Shown: one piece after another, positions 37,832-46,477 of the stretch
Layout: each line of letters begins with the position of its first letter
Numbering within the stretch: position 1 is the stretch's first letter
Source of the DNA: Adhaeribacter terrigena
Lineage (GTDB): Bacteria; Bacteroidota; Bacteroidia; Cytophagales; Hymenobacteraceae
Length of the DNA: 64,000 bases
Direction: 5' to 3'
Assembly: GCF_016623615.1 (NCBI RefSeq)
Contig: NZ_JAEHFX010000011.1
Coordinates: 86,020-150,019 of the forward strand
Made by a program: the position numbers and the translations under genes
The notes under the pieces: model-generated
Databases searched by the model: none
Seen by the model: only the letters and a program-made list of their open reading frames with translations
Told to the model about the DNA's origin: nothing

Positions 37832-38741
37832 AGCGAGGGCTATTTTCTAAAATTTCTACTTTGCAAGCACAACGGAATCCTAAAAGAGAATTAGGGCCTT
37901 CGTATTCAAAAAACTTCTTACTAATAATTTCTTCATAAGTGTTGAACCAACTTCCTCCAAAAGCAACTCTTGGAACAGAGGTTAATTCAGAAACATTACC
38001 CAAAGTATTAAATAGTCCTTTAGAATTGCTTCCATTAGTATAAATGTAACCAATAAAGGAGGTTGCATCAATTAAAATATTCCGATTATAAATTATGGGC
38101 AAATTCTGCTTGATGCTTGCATTGTAAAACGTAGTTGATCTATCATAATTTTTAATCAGCTTCTTTAAAACTTTGGAAGTCTTTTTATCTAAAGTCCTTC
38201 TGACTATATAAGAGTCAGTAGCTTTAAGCCATTCTTCTTTGGAAGGTAGGTAATAGGTATATTGTATAGTAAAATTCTTTTCCCCCTTTTTTAAGGTTTG
38301 ATTTACTGAATGACTGACCATTCTTGATCGCCAAAGACAATATTGTTGGGCTTGGTAATAAGAGATGCCAACTACGGGGTAGAATCTATAAATCGGGTTC
38401 CTCAAATAGTGTTTACTATAATTTAAGGTATTGAAAGTGTAGCCTGTAGAATCTATTTTATAATCATCAATTAATATGTCTATTTTCCGAAAAGGCCAAG
38501 AAACGGTGGTATCGGGTAATATTGTTTTAAAGTAAGATTCACTTGAATCCCTTTTCACAAAGTATAGGAATTCTAACCAATGTATATTGGCTACTTCAGC
38601 TTCATCAAAGAACAGTCCTTCACCAAGGTGAATAGTGCCAGTCGGCGTTAACTTATTCTTAATAAGAAATTCCGTATCCTTGTTTTGAGCGAGAATATCT
38701 ATGGATAATAAAAGAAGTGAGATTACAAATAGAATTCTCAT
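37830..38741 (-). CDS. Secreted FGE-sulfatase (SUMF1-like) domain protein, cassette-borne
   Basis: 303 residues with a signal peptide (MRILFVISLLLLSIDILAQ). The body has the formylglycine-generating-enzyme/GldJ-GldK-like fold: EVANIHWLEFL, GISYYQAQQYCLWRSRM, YYLPSKEEWLKA, LGNVSELTS, AFGGSWF and a C-terminal GFRCACKVE. Such domains in Bacteroidota occur in gliding and secretion lipoproteins and in true sulfatase activators; catalytic cysteines are not clearly conserved, so I do not assign an activity. The gene is bracketed by attC-like palindromes at 37787 and 38756 and is A+T-richer than its neighbours. Confidence 0.8.
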   Translation of the reverse strand: MRILFVISLLLLSIDILAQNKDTEFLIKNKLTPTGTIHLGEGLFFDEAEVANIHWLEFLYFVKRDSSESYFKTILPDTTVSWPFRKIDILIDDYKIDSTGYTFNTLNYSKHYLRNPIYRFYPVVGISYYQAQQYCLWRSRMVSHSVNQTLKKGEKNFTIQYTYYLPSKEEWLKATDSYIVRRTLDKKTSKVLKKLIKNYDRSTTFYNASIKQNLPIIYNRNILIDATSFIGYIYTNGSNSKGLFNTLGNVSELTSVPRVAFGGSWFNTYEEIISKKFFEYEGPNSLLGFRCACKVEILENSPR

Positions 38742-38755
38742 TATTGTTAATGTGC

Positions 38756-38821
38756 GCTAACGTCTAGTATAAAAAGCGAACGATGCGAAGCTGAAGTTTG
38801 GTTTTTATACCTTGTTGAGCG
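38756..38821 (-). repeat. attC-like site between two cassettes (TAGTATA type)
   Basis: Plus strand GCTAACGTCTAGTATAAAAA at the left and TTTTTATACCTTGTTGAGC at the right; TATAAAAA/TTTTTATA pair perfectly, with loop sequence containing GCGAAGCTGAAG. The outer boxes GCTAAC and GTTGAGC fit RYYYAAC/GTTRRRY closely. Confidence 0.8.
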
Positions 38822-38829
38822 GTGCCATT

Positions 38830-39381
38830 TTATACTTCATCAGTTTTAATAGAAATCTGAGTTGCACAAGCTCGTTTAAGAGTGTTAATTAAATCGAAAT
38901 ATGCTTCAGAATTTGAAGTTCCAAAGTCAATTGTAAAACTAAACAGACCGTCCTTTTCTTCAGGTATTGAACAGCTGTGAATAGCGGTGGAGAAGGTGTC
39001 AAATTCTTCTTCAATTTTAAGCCATTTCCTTACCCATTCTTTGAGTGAATCCAATTCTAATTTATCACAGACTATTTCACAACTGTTCCAACAAAACGGC
39101 TCTACCTGTACTTCAGTATTTCCTGCTAAGTATTCTACTGGTTTATAGTTTGAGTTAGAGTCGAGCCTTAGCTCATTTATTGAATCTTCACCGTTTTGGT
39201 TTTTATAGATAAAATCAACACGAACTAAATTGAATGGCTCGTCTACAGATTCATCATTAATCTCAAGAAGTAGCTCACTTGCATAAGTTTCTTTTCCTTG
39301 TTTGAGTTTCTCCAATGTATTGCCAAAGTAATCTGTATAGCGCTTTTGTTCTATAGTTACTACTTCTTTCAATTCTATCAT
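38830..39381 (-). CDS. Uncharacterised cassette protein
   Basis: 183 residues from ATG 39381 (MIELKEVVTIEQKRYT); a TTG 24 bases upstream is also in frame. No signal peptide; mixed alpha/beta composition, acidic, with motifs LLLEINDESVDEPFNLVRVDFIYKN and a Cys pair (FCWNSCEIVC). I recognise no family. It lies between the attC-like site at 38756 and an isolated GCTCAAC box at 39400-39406 just upstream of the start, the expected 5' junction of a cassette. Confidence 0.6.
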   Translation of the reverse strand: MIELKEVVTIEQKRYTDYFGNTLEKLKQGKETYASELLLEINDESVDEPFNLVRVDFIYKNQNGEDSINELRLDSNSNYKPVEYLAGNTEVQVEPFCWNSCEIVCDKLELDSLKEWVRKWLKIEEEFDTFSTAIHSCSIPEEKDGLFSFTIDFGTSNSEAYFDLINTLKRACATQISIKTDEV

Positions 39382-39571
39382 TTTATAATTATTGGTTACG
39401 CTCAACTACTGTATATACCGAATATTCGGCTTATCTCCACTATGTACGGAGGTTTTTCAGTCGGTTTTGATACCGTTTTTGAAAATCTTCTGGTTAAAAA
39501 TGGTTTTATAACCAAATTTAACAAAGTTTTCCAAAAAGCCAACAGTCCTTGAAATGCAACTTGGTATCACC

Positions 39572-39602
39572 ACTTTTTAAGCTTAAAACCATAGCGTTTT
39601 TC
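39572..39602 (+). repeat. Dispersed motif copy
   Basis: ACTTTTTAAGCTTAAAACC then ATAGCGTTTTTC. Confidence 0.8.
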
Positions 39603-39605
39603 CAT

Positions 39606-39630
39606 AAAAAAAGCCGGCTTTTCAGCCAGC
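39606..39630 (-). terminator. Terminator downstream of smpB
   Basis: On the minus strand GCTGGCT-GAAA-AGCCGGC forms a tetraloop hairpin (one G-T wobble) followed by seven T residues. Confidence 0.7.
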
Positions 39631-39767
39631 CTTATCTATTCAATCTAAAGGTTAAGGTTACACGTTCACGGTTTTACCTGGAAGCAAATTTCCGGATTTT
39701 CCAATCGTTCCATTTTCTAATTTACACATTTCCAGATTAGCACATCTGCACATTAAAAATCAGCACA

Positions 39768-40241
39768 TTAATACCCGCCTCTGTCCAGTTCGCGTTTCTG
39801 GTCTTTCGCTTTAATATCTTCACGTTTGTCGAACAGTTTTTTACCGCGTGCCAGCGCAATTTCTACTTTGGCAAAACCGCGCTCACTAATAAATACCCGG
39901 ATCGGGATGATGGTTAGGCCCTGCTCATGGCTTTTCTTTTCGAGCTGCACCAGTTCGCGTTTGTTCAGCAGCAGTTTGCGTTCGCGCACCGGTTCGTGGT
40001 TATTGTAAGTGCCTTCGGTAAATTTGGCAATATGCATGTTGTGCAGCCACAAACCGTTATTATGAAACGTGCAAAACGCATCGCTCATGGTCACGTTCCC
40101 TTCCCGGATGGCTTTAATTTCGGTGCCTTTCAGCATGATGCCGGCCGTGTATTTCACCAGGAACTGGTATTCGAAACTGGCGCGCCGGTTTACTATGTTT
40201 ACGTGTTTTTTTATCCGGTCTTTATCGTTCGCTTTGGCCAT
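39768..40241 (-). CDS. smpB: SsrA-binding protein
   Basis: 157-residue tmRNA-binding protein of trans-translation. Signatures: VNRRASFEYQFLVKYTAGIMLKGTEIKAIREGNV, LHNMHIAKFTEGTYNNHEPVRERKLLL, and the basic C-terminal tail KLFDKREDIKAKDQKRELDR that mimics mRNA in the ribosome. The start overlaps the preceding thioesterase gene by 20 bases, so the two are translationally coupled. Confidence 0.96.
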   Translation of the reverse strand: MAKANDKDRIKKHVNIVNRRASFEYQFLVKYTAGIMLKGTEIKAIREGNVTMSDAFCTFHNNGLWLHNMHIAKFTEGTYNNHEPVRERKLLLNKRELVQLEKKSHEQGLTIIPIRVFISERGFAKVEIALARGKKLFDKREDIKAKDQKRELDRGGY

Positions 40242-40638
40242 CGGTTTCGGAAGGTTTTTGTAATAATCTTTGTAATTTTTTTTTCTTCAGGATCTTTTGC
40301 CCGGTCTCGCCGGTAGCTACCAGCCGTTCTCCCACTTTTGCTTCGTAGGTACAGATCAGTTCGTTGCGTTCCAGGGATTTTACTGTGGCGGTAATGGTAA
40401 TAGTTTCGCCTGCGAAGGCCGGACCTTTATGTTCTATGGTCAGCCTAGTGCCAATGCCTTCTTCATCGTCGTCTTTCATTTTCAGCACGAACAAACGTGA
40501 AGCCCACTCTACGGCCTGCGCCAGTGAAAACGTGGCACAAACCGGATGCACCAGGCCTGTTTCGAAACGGGCAAAATCCGCTTCGGTTATCGTTTTCTGA
40601 AAAGTTTTAGTATCGCCGGGCCGGAACAGGTTTTTCAT
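40222..40638 (-). CDS. FlK-like hotdog thioesterase
   Basis: 138 residues with hotdog features: VHPVCATFSLAQAVEWASRLF (central helix region), IGTRLTIEHKGPAFAGETITITATVKSLERNELICTYEAKVGERLVATGETGQKI, as in the FlK/thioesterase-like family. The substrate is unknown; most relatives act on CoA or related thioesters. The start codon at 40638 lies inside a dispersed motif (40631-40657), so initiation may be affected by it. Confidence 0.8.
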   Translation of the reverse strand: MKNLFRPGDTKTFQKTITEADFARFETGLVHPVCATFSLAQAVEWASRLFVLKMKDDDEEGIGTRLTIEHKGPAFAGETITITATVKSLERNELICTYEAKVGERLVATGETGQKILKKKKLQRLLQKPSETDGQSER

Positions 40639-40657
40639 GGCAAAAGCATAGCGTTTT
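40631..40657 (+). repeat. Dispersed motif overlapping a start codon
   Basis: TTTTTCATGGCAAAAGC then ATAGCGTTTTG; the CAT is the start codon of the minus-strand thioesterase. Confidence 0.65.
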
Positions 40658-40760
40658 GAAGAACCGGCAAGTTAAACAGGTTTTACCAATTCTGAAGCAG
40701 TTTTTTACGTCCGCTTCTTCCCGCACTTTTCTTACCACAGTTTAAAGCAACTGGATTACC

Positions 40761-40790
40761 AAAAAACGGTATGGTTTCCGCTCTAAAAAC
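40761..40790 (-). repeat. Dispersed motif copy
   Basis: Plus strand AAAAAACGGTATGGTTTCC then GCTCTAAAAAC. Confidence 0.75.
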
Positions 40791-40825
40791 CCGCTCCCGG
40801 TTTCCCACTATTCAAAAATATCCTT

Positions 40826-40872
40826 ATTTATTCATTCATTCAATCATTCAATCACTCAATCATTCCATTATT
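40826..40872 (+). repeat. CAATCATT-type simple repeat
   Basis: ATTCATTCATTCAATCATT then CAATCACTCAATCATTCCAT; same word family as 6915-6955. Confidence 0.85.
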
Positions 40873-40875
40873 CAA

Positions 40876-40908
40876 AAAAACGCTATGCTTTTAGCAATAA
40901 AAAGTCTG
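40876..40908 (-). repeat. Dispersed motif copy
   Basis: Plus strand AAAAACGCTATGCTTTTAGC then AATAAAAAGTC. Confidence 0.75.
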
Positions 40909-41006
40909 AACCCCGGAATCACGGGAAGTATAATAAAATTTAAATATTAAAAAATGAAAATATAAATCCGGAATAGCCGTAGAAGAAACCAGGTAAATTT
41001 AACTGC

Positions 41007-42098
41007 ATGAAAAGTATTTCGCTTTACCGGTTGAACGGCATCCTTTTACTGGGAATTTTATCGGTTATAGCCCTGTATTACGGCCGGCTATTTCTCATTC
41101 CGCTTTCGTTTGCGATCATTTTATCGATGCTCATGTTGCCGGTAAGCCGGAAACTGGAAAAATGGGGCCTGAACCGCTTCTGGTCAACCATGAGCTGCGT
41201 GCTGATCATTTTACTTTTTGTGGCGGGTTTTATGCTGATCATTGCCGCGCAGGCTGCCAGTTTTTCCGAAGACATGCCCCAGATCCAGCAAAGACTGCAC
41301 GAACTCATGAATCAGACCCAGGCCTGGATCCAGGAACAGTTTGGCGTAACCCCACAAAAGCAGGTAGCTTTTATAAAATCGCAGATCACGAAGCTTTCCG
41401 CATCCGCTAAACAGTATTTAACCTCCATCCTGCAGGGCACCATTGGTATTGTTGCGGCATTTGTCCTGGTAATCCTGTACATGTTTTTCCTGATGTGGAA
41501 ACGCGAAAAATACAAGACCTTTATCCTCAAGCTTGTTTCTTCCGAAAGCCAGGCCGAAGCGAAAAGAACGCTGGAGCAGATCACCAAAGTTTCCGGGCAA
41601 TACTTAACCGGTCGGCTTCTTTCTATGCTTTTCGTGGCCGTTTTTTACAGCATTGCCTTTACCATTCTCGGACTAAAAAATGCCATCCTGATCAGCGTAA
41701 TTGCCGTTATTCCGAACCTGATCCCATACGTAGGCGCATTTATCGGGGCTTTCTTCCCGCTTATCATGACGCTTATCAGCGGTTCTACGGGCATGTTTAT
41801 TCCTACGGTAGCAATTTTAATCTCGGCGCAGGTTATCGACAACAACATCATCGAGCCGCTGGTTATGGGCGCCCAACTCAGCCTGAGCCCCATCATGACC
41901 ATTTTTGCGATCGTGATCGGCGAACTGATCTGGGGTATTCCGGGAATGCTGCTCTTCGAACCGCTTTTTGCCATTATCCGCATTATCTGCAGCCATATTC
42001 CGCAGCTCAACCCTTTCAGTTACGTTATGAGCGACGATAAGGAAGTTACCAGAAAGCCGGGCTGGGCCCGGAAAATAAAACAAGCCCTGTTCAACTGA
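41007..42098 (+). CDS. AI-2E family transporter
   Basis: 363-residue polytopic membrane protein (about seven to eight helices) of the AI-2E/PerM family. The N-terminal helices LLLGILSVIALYYGRLFLIPLSFAIILSML and the C-terminal block VIPNLIPYVGAFIGAFFPLIMTLISG, QVIDNNIIEPLVMGAQLSLSPIMTIFAIVIGELIWGIPGMLLFEPL are characteristic. Members include autoinducer-2 exporters and Na+/H+ antiporters; the substrate here is unknown. Confidence 0.9.
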   Translation: MKSISLYRLNGILLLGILSVIALYYGRLFLIPLSFAIILSMLMLPVSRKLEKWGLNRFWSTMSCVLIILLFVAGFMLIIAAQAASFSEDMPQIQQRLHELMNQTQAWIQEQFGVTPQKQVAFIKSQITKLSASAKQYLTSILQGTIGIVAAFVLVILYMFFLMWKREKYKTFILKLVSSESQAEAKRTLEQITKVSGQYLTGRLLSMLFVAVFYSIAFTILGLKNAILISVIAVIPNLIPYVGAFIGAFFPLIMTLISGSTGMFIPTVAILISAQVIDNNIIEPLVMGAQLSLSPIMTIFAIVIGELIWGIPGMLLFEPLFAIIRIICSHIPQLNPFSYVMSDDKEVTRKPGWARKIKQALFN

Positions 42099-42146
42099 TC
42101 TGTAGCTGAACAGCGCTTGCTATTAATCTCGATTGCAGAAATACGC

Positions 42147-43076
42147 CTACTCGCCTTTCCAGACAGCTACGTAGGCCGGGTCTTCGTTTTTGCGGCTTCC
42201 CCGGAACATGAGTTTGGTTTCGAACCAGAACACAATGCTGCCGTCCCTGTCTACCGCGATCAGGTTGCGGTCACCATCAATCTTCTCTTTGTAATCCTGG
42301 CAAGCCAGGGTCGCGGCATCGCGCAAGCCCAGGTTTTTGTATTTCTTCAGCGCGTGAATATTAAAGGCTACGTTGGCTTTCAGAATGCCTTCGCCGTCGC
42401 CGGTGCAGGAAACTGCGCAGGTATCGTTGTTGGCATAAACGCCCGCGCCAATTACCGGCGAATCGCCAACGCGGCCTTTGTGCTGCCCGGCCAGGCCACC
42501 GGTAGAGGTTGCAGCCGCCAGGTTTCCGTGTTTATCCAAGGCCACCGCTCCAACCGTATCTTTCATCATGATGCTTTTATCGGGCGCTTCTTTGGCTTTT
42601 TCCTTCATAGCCTTTTCGTATTCCTCTTCCTGCTGGTGAGTTTTGAAATATTCTTCCGGCCGTAGTTCGAGTTGGTGTTTTTCGCCAAATTCCCGGGCAC
42701 CATCGCCGGCCAGAAACGTATGCTCCGATTCGTCGTGAATTTTCCGGGCCAGCTTTATCGGGTTTTTAATGTTCTCAACCGCCGCCACCGCTCCGGCTTT
42801 CAGGGTGTTGCCATCCATGATCGCGGCATCGAAAGTGATTCCTTTTTCTTCGTCGAAAGCCCCGCCTTTGCCGGCATTAAACAAGTAAACATCTTCCAGG
42901 CATTTCACCGCAGCCTCTACTGCATCGAGCGCGCTTCCGTTGGCGTTCAGAATTTCCCAGCCCGCTTCCATTGCCTTTTCAATGCCGGCGCGGTAAGCGG
43001 CTTCTTTTTCCGGGCTGATTTCATCGCGGCCCTTATTTTCGGCACCGCCATGCACTACAATGATATAATCTGACAT
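42147..43076 (-). CDS. iaaA: Isoaspartyl peptidase / L-asparaginase (Ntn hydrolase)
   Basis: 309 residues; a self-processing Ntn hydrolase that cleaves beta-aspartyl dipeptides such as beta-Asp-Arg. HGGAENKGRDEISPE starts the alpha subunit; autocleavage is expected before Thr174 in MKDTVGAVALDKHGNLAAATSTGGLAGQHKGRVGDSPVIGAG, which becomes the catalytic residue. It lies 176 bases downstream of cyanophycinase on the same strand, which releases exactly this dipeptide, so the pair forms a cyanophycin degradation operon. Confidence 0.93.
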   Translation of the reverse strand: MSDYIIVVHGGAENKGRDEISPEKEAAYRAGIEKAMEAGWEILNANGSALDAVEAAVKCLEDVYLFNAGKGGAFDEEKGITFDAAIMDGNTLKAGAVAAVENIKNPIKLARKIHDESEHTFLAGDGAREFGEKHQLELRPEEYFKTHQQEEEYEKAMKEKAKEAPDKSIMMKDTVGAVALDKHGNLAAATSTGGLAGQHKGRVGDSPVIGAGVYANNDTCAVSCTGDGEGILKANVAFNIHALKKYKNLGLRDAATLACQDYKEKIDGDRNLIAVDRDGSIVFWFETKLMFRGSRKNEDPAYVAVWKGE

Positions 43077-43252
43077 AAGTTTTGTTTCAAATAACTAAAA
43101 GGCCTCCTGCACGCAGGCATTCAGACATCTCTAAACCTGAAATGCTGCAAGGTTTCTCATGAAATTTTTAGAATGATATTTTTTTTTGATCCTGCCCGCA
43201 AAATCTTCTGATCAGTTAAAGAACCGGATTCCGATTTTTGAAAAATTCCTGC

Positions 43253-44200
43253 CTACGCAAAAGTCTGCTGGCGTTTATTAAAGTTATAGTGCTGGCCGCA
43301 GGAAAGGAAATGCACGCGCATGTCGCATATGGTTATGGGTTCGCCGTCTTTAATTTCCGTCAGGTTGGTGTAATTCATGGTGTGCCCGTCTACCACGGTT
43401 ACAATGCCGCTGCCAATTACTTCCATGTTTATGCCGTCTTTCACCACAATGGCAGTATCTTCTTCAATGCCAAGGCCTATCGCGCTGGGGTTCAGGGCGA
43501 TCATATGCGACATGCGCACGATGCGGCCGCGGGCAATAAAATGGGTATCGATGGCCACGTCTTTCAAAAATTCCAGGCCGGTAGCAATCCGTACTTCGCC
43601 TTTTAAAAACCCGGAATCGTTGGCACCGCCCTGAAAGATCATGGGCGTGGAAAGGGCCATGGCTCCGGCACTGGTTCCGGCCACCACAATGCGTTCCCGG
43701 GTATAACGGTCTTTCAGGATATTTAAAAAATCGGTTCCGCCCAAACAAGTAGTTAAGCGAAGCTGATCGCCACCGGTGAGTATAAAGCCGCTGGCGTTTT
43801 CTACCATCTCCAGGAATTCTGGCTTTCTGGCATCTTCACGATTCCGGATGTCAGCTACCTGCAGGTTGGTAGCCTTTAAATGTTTAAAAGCTTTAAGGTA
43901 ATCCTTAGCTGCTTGTTCGGGTTCGGTAGAAGCAGTTGGAATGATGAGTATCGGGGAATCTTTACCCTCTTTCAATTCATCTACAAAGCGTTGGAGGATG
44001 GCATATTCTTTAAAGCTTTTATTCTCATCCTGGTTGGAACCCAATTCCGGCTCATCGCCTTTGTTTTCGTTGCCGCCAATGGCAATGACAATACCTTTGG
44101 GGGCTGGCAGTTTTGAATCAATGCCTGAAGTAGAAACAGCATTCTCCGGATCGGAATCATCGGATTTACCGGTTGCGGCGTTTTTTTTCTTTGTAGCCAT
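43253..44200 (-). CDS. cphB: Cyanophycinase
   Basis: 315-residue serine peptidase of family S51 that degrades cyanophycin to beta-Asp-Arg. The nucleophile is Ser177 in VVAGTSAGAMALS, with FILTGGDQLRLT and GLEFLKDVAIDTHFIARGRIVRM completing the active-site region. A Lys/Ser-rich N-terminal extension of about 30 residues precedes the fold. Followed by iaaA; works with the cphA gene at 10.3-12.9 kb. Confidence 0.94.
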   Translation of the reverse strand: MATKKKNAATGKSDDSDPENAVSTSGIDSKLPAPKGIVIAIGGNENKGDEPELGSNQDENKSFKEYAILQRFVDELKEGKDSPILIIPTASTEPEQAAKDYLKAFKHLKATNLQVADIRNREDARKPEFLEMVENASGFILTGGDQLRLTTCLGGTDFLNILKDRYTRERIVVAGTSAGAMALSTPMIFQGGANDSGFLKGEVRIATGLEFLKDVAIDTHFIARGRIVRMSHMIALNPSAIGLGIEEDTAIVVKDGINMEVIGSGIVTVVDGHTMNYTNLTEIKDGEPITICDMRVHFLSCGQHYNFNKRQQTFA

Positions 44201-44280
44201 TTTTACAAATAGTCGTTTCGGAATTCAATACTCAGAATAAAATACTTTAACTCTACCGGAACATTTAGGTTTCAGCATAA

Positions 44281-45066
44281 TTATAAAGTAGTGTATTGCC
44301 TTTTCAGCAATTGGCTTAAACCTTTCAGTCCCGGAAAAAGCACCCTTTCGGTGATATTTGCCTGGTCGAGTTTATTGCGGATCTCCCATTTTAGTTTTGC
44401 CGGAATTACGATCCGGAAATACAGATCAGGGTGGTTTCCGAGCCAGTCGTGCAGCCGGGCTTCGGCCGTGCTCATCACCGAGAAAAGCGCATACTGATGC
44501 ACAATGCGTTGGTCGAGGGAAGGCGGCTCCAGGAAAAGCACGAATTCTTCCTTTTGCAGCCCGGCCAGTTCTTTTAAAGAAGCGCAAACCGGTTCCAGCA
44601 TTTCGGCCGTAAAAACGTTCGAGCCTTCTTCTGTAATTACTTCCCGTAATTTTTGAGGCAGGAATTCGTTTGTTTTCAGGTTGTTCATGCACCAGATCAC
44701 GCCGTCACAATGGAAATTTTCAATTTTAGCAGTGGCAAAATGCAGCGCCACATAGGGTGAAAAAGTCCAGTCGAGCAACCGGGTGGGTAAGCCATGATGC
44801 TGCGCCACAGCCAGCCAGTTCCAGACCGAGCTACCGGGGGAAGCGTCGCGGTGGGCGTATTTTTTAAAATTACGGAGTATATGCGGTTCTAAATGGGCAA
44901 ATTTCCTCCCAGACAAATAAGGCTGGTTTTAAGGTCGTACGTAGCATTAGAAAGGCCACGGTACACATACGACAACCGGAACCGGTGATTTTTTTTCGTC
45001 CCAGGTATTGCTGAAAAGTTCTTTTTGTAATTCTTCCCAGGAATTTACCTGTATGTCGTTTTGCAT
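44281..45066 (-). pseudogene. FRG-domain gene broken by two compensating frameshifts
   Basis: The intact C-terminal part (from about 44916 down) reads SGRKFAHLEPHILRNFKKYA and AQHHGLPTRLLDWTFSPYVALHFA, the core of the FRG domain. Upstream, ATG 45066 begins QNDIQVNSWEELQKELFSNTWDEK in the same frame, but the connecting YVYRGLSNATYDLKTSLI, which holds the name-giving Tyr-Arg-Gly, is in another frame. One extra base in an eight-T run (44989-44996, A8 on the coding strand) and one missing base near 44907-44914 would restore a single gene of about 260 residues. Either a decayed gene or sequencing errors. FRG proteins are of unknown function, some linked to phage defence. Confidence 0.8.
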
Positions 45067-45434
45067 AAATGACGGCAAAAAAAGAAGCCTGAATTAATTA
45101 TTAGGTTAAAAACTTTATGCAGCCGCGGAATGATGGTTAAGCTTTCAGGATCTTCTAATCTCTGATCTGGCCTTTCAGGAATTTTATATCATATTTCACT
45201 ACTCTGCCAACCGCCTTTACGTAAAACCCGGCAGTCTGAACTTTGCTTGCCAGAAAATGCATTTAAGTTTAAAGCATGTTTCCGCGCAAGTTCAAAAGCT
45301 TATTATTTTACTTCAGCCTGTATAGAATGGATCTATTTCATTACCCGCATTCAAGTCCACTTTTATCAGGAAACTGATTTTGCATTACTTCAATTTAATT
45401 TCTGGCTACAAGAAGCTTAATCCTTTTTTCTTAT
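45067..45434. other. Intergenic region, nothing recognised
   Basis: About 370 bases between the FRG remnant and the phosphatase gene. No ORF, RNA, terminator or repeat was recognised. Confidence 0.5.
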
Positions 45435-46397
45435 ATGACCCGGTTCTTATTTTTCTTACTTTTTCAGCTTCAAACCCTGGCGTTTTCCGGATGCCGACAA
45501 CCCGCCATCCAGGCTTCTGCCACGAGTTTGTATAAAACCAGAAATGTGGTAGTGGTGGTGGTAGACGGCCCGCGCTACTCCGAAACCTGGGGCTCGAAAG
45601 ACCATGCTTTGGTGCCGCGCATGGCCAATGAACTGGCTCATGAAGGGGTAATAAACCCGGCCTTTTACAATACCGGGCCAACCTATACCAACGCCGGCCA
45701 TGCGGCCATTACCACCGGCGTACACCAGCACATTAACAACAGCGGCCTGGAATTACCGCGCAACCCTTCTTACCTGCAATACTGGCTCGAAGCCACCGGC
45801 AACCACAACCGTAAAGCCTGGATCGTGACCAGCAAAGACAAACTCCACATCCTGGCCAACACCAAAGACAAAACCTACCAGGGAAAATTCCTGCCCGCAA
45901 CCAATTGCGGTATCAACGGCCCCAATACAGGTTACCGGCAGGATTCGGTTACGCTTCGGGTAGCTAAAAACGTGCTGCAAACCGAAAAACCAAACCTGTT
46001 GTTCATCAATTTTAAGGAACCTGACTCGCGGGGCCACAGCAACGATTGGGAAGGGTACCTGCGGGCTATTAAAGCCTGCGACGAGTATGTATTCCAGCTG
46101 TGGAAATTTCTGCAGGAGGATGAATATTATCGCGGCACCACCACGTTTATCGTAACCAACGATCACGGCCGCCACCTCGATGGCCACGACGACGGATTTG
46201 TATCGCATGGCGATAACTGTGAAGGCTGCCGCCACCTTAATTTTTATGCTTCCGGGCCTGATTTTAAAACGAATGTGATTATTGGTAAAAAGTATAACCA
46301 AACCGACATACCGGCTACCATTGCCGAGCTTTTGCATTTCCGGATGCCGACTGGCAAAGGTGACGTGATGTGGGAATTGTTTAGCAGCAAACCCTAA
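45435..46397 (+). CDS. Secreted alkaline phosphatase-superfamily protein
   Basis: 320 residues with a signal-type N-terminus (FLFFLLFQLQTLAFSGC, possible lipobox). Catalytic-metal motifs of the superfamily are present: VVVVVVDGPRYSETWG, GPTYTNAGHAAITTG with the probable nucleophile Thr, FKEPDSRGHSNDW, VTNDHGRHLDGHDDG and SHGDNCEGCRHL. These match phosphodiesterase/sulfatase-like members rather than classical PhoA. Substrate unknown. A dispersed motif encodes part of the signal peptide. Confidence 0.85.
   Translation: MTRFLFFLLFQLQTLAFSGCRQPAIQASATSLYKTRNVVVVVVDGPRYSETWGSKDHALVPRMANELAHEGVINPAFYNTGPTYTNAGHAAITTGVHQHINNSGLELPRNPSYLQYWLEATGNHNRKAWIVTSKDKLHILANTKDKTYQGKFLPATNCGINGPNTGYRQDSVTLRVAKNVLQTEKPNLLFINFKEPDSRGHSNDWEGYLRAIKACDEYVFQLWKFLQEDEYYRGTTTFIVTNDHGRHLDGHDDGFVSHGDNCEGCRHLNFYASGPDFKTNVIIGKKYNQTDIPATIAELLHFRMPTGKGDVMWELFSSKP
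45459..45486 (+). repeat. Dispersed motif inside a signal-peptide coding region
   Basis: ACTTTTTCAGCTTCAAACC then CTGGCGTTTTC; in frame it encodes LFQLQTLAFS of the phosphatase. Parallel to the DUF5683 case. Confidence 0.65.
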
Positions 46398-46406
46398 AAT
46401 AAAACC

Positions 46407-46436
46407 TTAAAAACGCTATCGTTTTTAAGCAAAAAA
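46407..46436 (-). repeat. Dispersed motif forming its own hairpin
   Basis: CTTAAAAACG-CTAT-CGTTTTTAAG is a perfect 10-bp hairpin, followed by CAAAAAAC. Confidence 0.7.
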
Positions 46437-46460
46437 CCCTGCAAAATTGCAGGGTTTTCT
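46434..46460. terminator. Bidirectional terminator
   Basis: AAAACCCTGCAA (46434-46445) pairs with TTGCAGGGTTTT (46448-46459) between convergent genes. Confidence 0.8.
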
Positions 46461-46477
46461 TTTCATTTAAAACATTA

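Larger units (their letters stand above)
39382..39767. other. Intergenic region right of the two-cassette island
   Basis: Contains the GCTCAAC box (39400-39406), a CCGAATATTCGG palindrome nearby, a dispersed motif and the smpB terminator. No integrase or attI-like structure was recognised. Confidence 0.5.
40639..41006. other. Intergenic region with dispersed motifs and CAATCATT words
   Basis: Holds motif copies at 40631, 40761 and 40876, and a CATTCAATCATTCAATCACT-type repeat at 40826-40872 similar to 6915-6955. No gene seen. Confidence 0.7.

Noticed and set aside
39400..39450. attI site right of the two-cassette island
   Set aside because: Only a GCTCAAC box and a CCGAATATTCGG palindrome are present; no integrase follows, so it is noted as a cassette junction only.
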